From contig JAFDVW010000005.1 in the NCBI GenBank assembly GCA_018268755.1, positions 1 to 52,133 of the forward strand: a DNA stretch of 52,133 nucleotides. Direction: 5' to 3'. Of this stretch, positions 51,075-52,133 are shown piece after piece. The translations under genes were made by a program, and so were the position numbers. The stretch comes from Acidobacteriota bacterium (GTDB lineage: Bacteria > Acidobacteriota > Terriglobia > Terriglobales > Acidobacteriaceae). How positions within the stretch are numbered: the stretch's first letter is position 1; each line of letters starts with the position of its first letter. The notes below the pieces were generated by a model. That model was not told where the DNA came from. It did not search any database and was given only the letters and a program-made list of their open reading frames with translations.

Positions 51075-51113
51075 AGAAAATCAGCCGTTCGCTGTTGGCC
51101 CCGGGGCCGCCAG

Positions 51114-52133
51114 CTACTTCGCGACTGCCGCTTTCTCCGCCACGAATGCTTCCTTGCACTCCTTGATCACGCGCGTCATCTCGGCCTTGATGGCGTCATC
51201 CAACACCTTCTTCTCCATGATGGTGCGCAACAGGCCCGGGTTCGAGGTGTCCACGTACTGTAGGAGCTGGGTCTCGAAGTTGAGCACCTGGTCAACCGGA
51301 AGGTCGTCCAGGAACCCGCTGGTGCCTGCGAAGATCACCAGAATCTGCTTGGAGAACGGCAAGGGCGTGAACTGCTTCTGCTTCAGGATTTCCACCAGGC
51401 GCTGTCCGCGATTGAGCTGGGCCTGCGTGGCCTTGTCCAAATCGCTGCCGAACTGGGCGAAGGCCGCCAGTTCGCGGTACTGCGCCAGCTCCAGCTTCAG
51501 GCTGCCCGCGACCTGCCGCATGGCCTTGATCTGGGCGCTGCCGCCCACGCGGCTGACGGAAAGTCCAACGTTCACCGCGGGACGGATACCCTGGTTGAAC
51601 AGGTCCGTTTCCAGATAAATCTGGCCGTCGGTAATGGAAATCACGTTGGTCGGAATGTAGGCGGAAACGTCGCCCGCCTGGGTTTCGATGATGGGCAATG
51701 CGGTAAGGGAGCCGCCACCGTTTTTGTCGCTCAGTTTTGCGGCGCGCTCCAGCAGACGCGAGTGGAGATAAAACACATCGCCGGGATAGGCTTCGCGGCC
51801 CGGCGGGCGGCGCAGCAACAAGGAAATTTCCCGGTACGAGGCGGCATGCTTGGAAAGATCGTCGTAGATCACCAGGGCATGGCGCTTGGAATCGCGGAAA
51901 TATTCGCCCATGGCGCAGGCCGCGTAGGGCGCGATGTACTGCATGGGAGCGGGCTCGGAGGCCGAAGCCGCCAGGACAATGGTGTATTCCATGGCCCCGT
52001 AGTCGCTGAGCAGCTTCACCACCTGGGCAATCGAGGAGCGCTTCTGCCCGATGGCGCAGTAAATGCAAATCAGGTCATTGCCCTTGTTGTTGATGATGGT
52101 GTCGATGGCCACCGCGGTCTTGCCGGTCTGGCG
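51114..52133 (-). CDS. atpA: ATP synthase F1 alpha subunit (5' end outside the window)
   Basis: Non-catalytic nucleotide-binding subunit. Only the C-terminal 339 or so residues are visible; the frame stays open to the window edge and begins [18 protein letters not shown], the middle of the Walker A loop. Further family motifs are [54 protein letters not shown] and [17 protein letters not shown], the last being the hallmark of alpha. The C-terminus is intact. It is the most upstream atp gene here; atpH, atpF and the others presumably lie beyond the edge. Confidence 0.98.
   Translation of the reverse strand, partial: RQTGKTAVAIDTIINNKGNDLICIYCAIGQKRSSIAQVVKLLSDYGAMEYTIVLAASASEPAPMQYIAPYAACAMGEYFRDSKRHALVIYDDLSKHAASYREISLLLRRPPGREAYPGDVFYLHSRLLERAAKLSDKNGGGSLTALPIIETQAGDVSAYIPTNVISITDGQIYLETDLFNQGIRPAVNVGLSVSRVGGSAQIKAMRQVAGSLKLELAQYRELAAFAQFGSDLDKATQAQLNRGQRLVEILKQKQFTPLPFSKQILVIFAGTSGFLDDLPVDQVLNFETQLLQYVDTSNPGLLRTIMEKKVLDDAIKAEMTRVIKECKEAFVAEKAAVAK

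Overview
The window looks like chromosome from an Acidobacteriota bacterium of the Koribacter/Terriglobia type. This is inferred from several traits together: high GC, a fused LptC/LptA-type protein upstream of lptB-rpoN-hpf, an Oar-like regulatory insertion in a DUF4139 protein, many stand-alone PilZ proteins, an Ig-like/beta-helix lipoprotein, and abundant small intergenic repeats. No phage, integrase, transposase, CRISPR array, tRNA or rRNA gene was seen. Most of the DNA is housekeeping genes mixed with envelope and signalling genes.

Layout. 1-1190: tmk (minus), flanked by two inverted copies of a ~116-base element. 1190-9010: mostly plus-strand genes: secreted M61 peptidase, a minus-strand zinc-ribbon protein, periplasmic FKBP isomerase, UBP-type zinc finger protein, Nudix hydrolase, PilZ-like protein and a large lipoprotein. 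9029-10597: PIG-L deacetylase and rnhB. 10764-14021: a two-PilZ protein convergent with the operon rpsP-khpA-rimM-trmD-rplS. 14273-17749: ppc and dcd. 17964-19313: HU-type protein and a site-2-type membrane protease. 19491-25184: a signalling block with an exported TPR protein, a soluble class III nucleotidyl cyclase, a CpaE/MinD-like ATPase and a PilZ protein. 25487-32909: two MFS transporters, a frameshifted exported protein, an HGSNAT-like membrane acyltransferase, an exported creatininase-family protein, a sugar-binding-type protein without signal peptide, and a cupin. 32959-38495: lptCA-lptB-rpoN-hpf. 38578-43058: a coupled pair, DUF4139 protein plus membrane spermidine-synthase-like protein. 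43264-45474: fused alpha/beta 2-oxoacid dehydrogenase E1. 45707-47913: HAD phosphatase and two uncharacterised proteins. 48016-52133: atpA (cut by the window edge)-atpG-atpD-atpC.

Themes. (1) Intergenic DNA is rich in four kinds of small inverted repeats, called A to D here, some lying inside operons such as atp and between rpoN and lptB. (2) Nucleotide signalling is represented by a cyclase with all four key catalytic residues, several PilZ proteins and no GGDEF/EAL gene. (3) A direct repeat GTRAC-N4-GTAAC occurs upstream of three unrelated genes. (4) Several coding oddities deserve checking: rimM has no ATG/GTG/TTG in front of its conserved N-terminus, one exported protein is split by a one-base shift at an in-phase U UUU UUG heptamer, RpoN carries a ~105-residue Ala/Pro-rich insertion, and the LPS-transport fusion contains a G9 tract.
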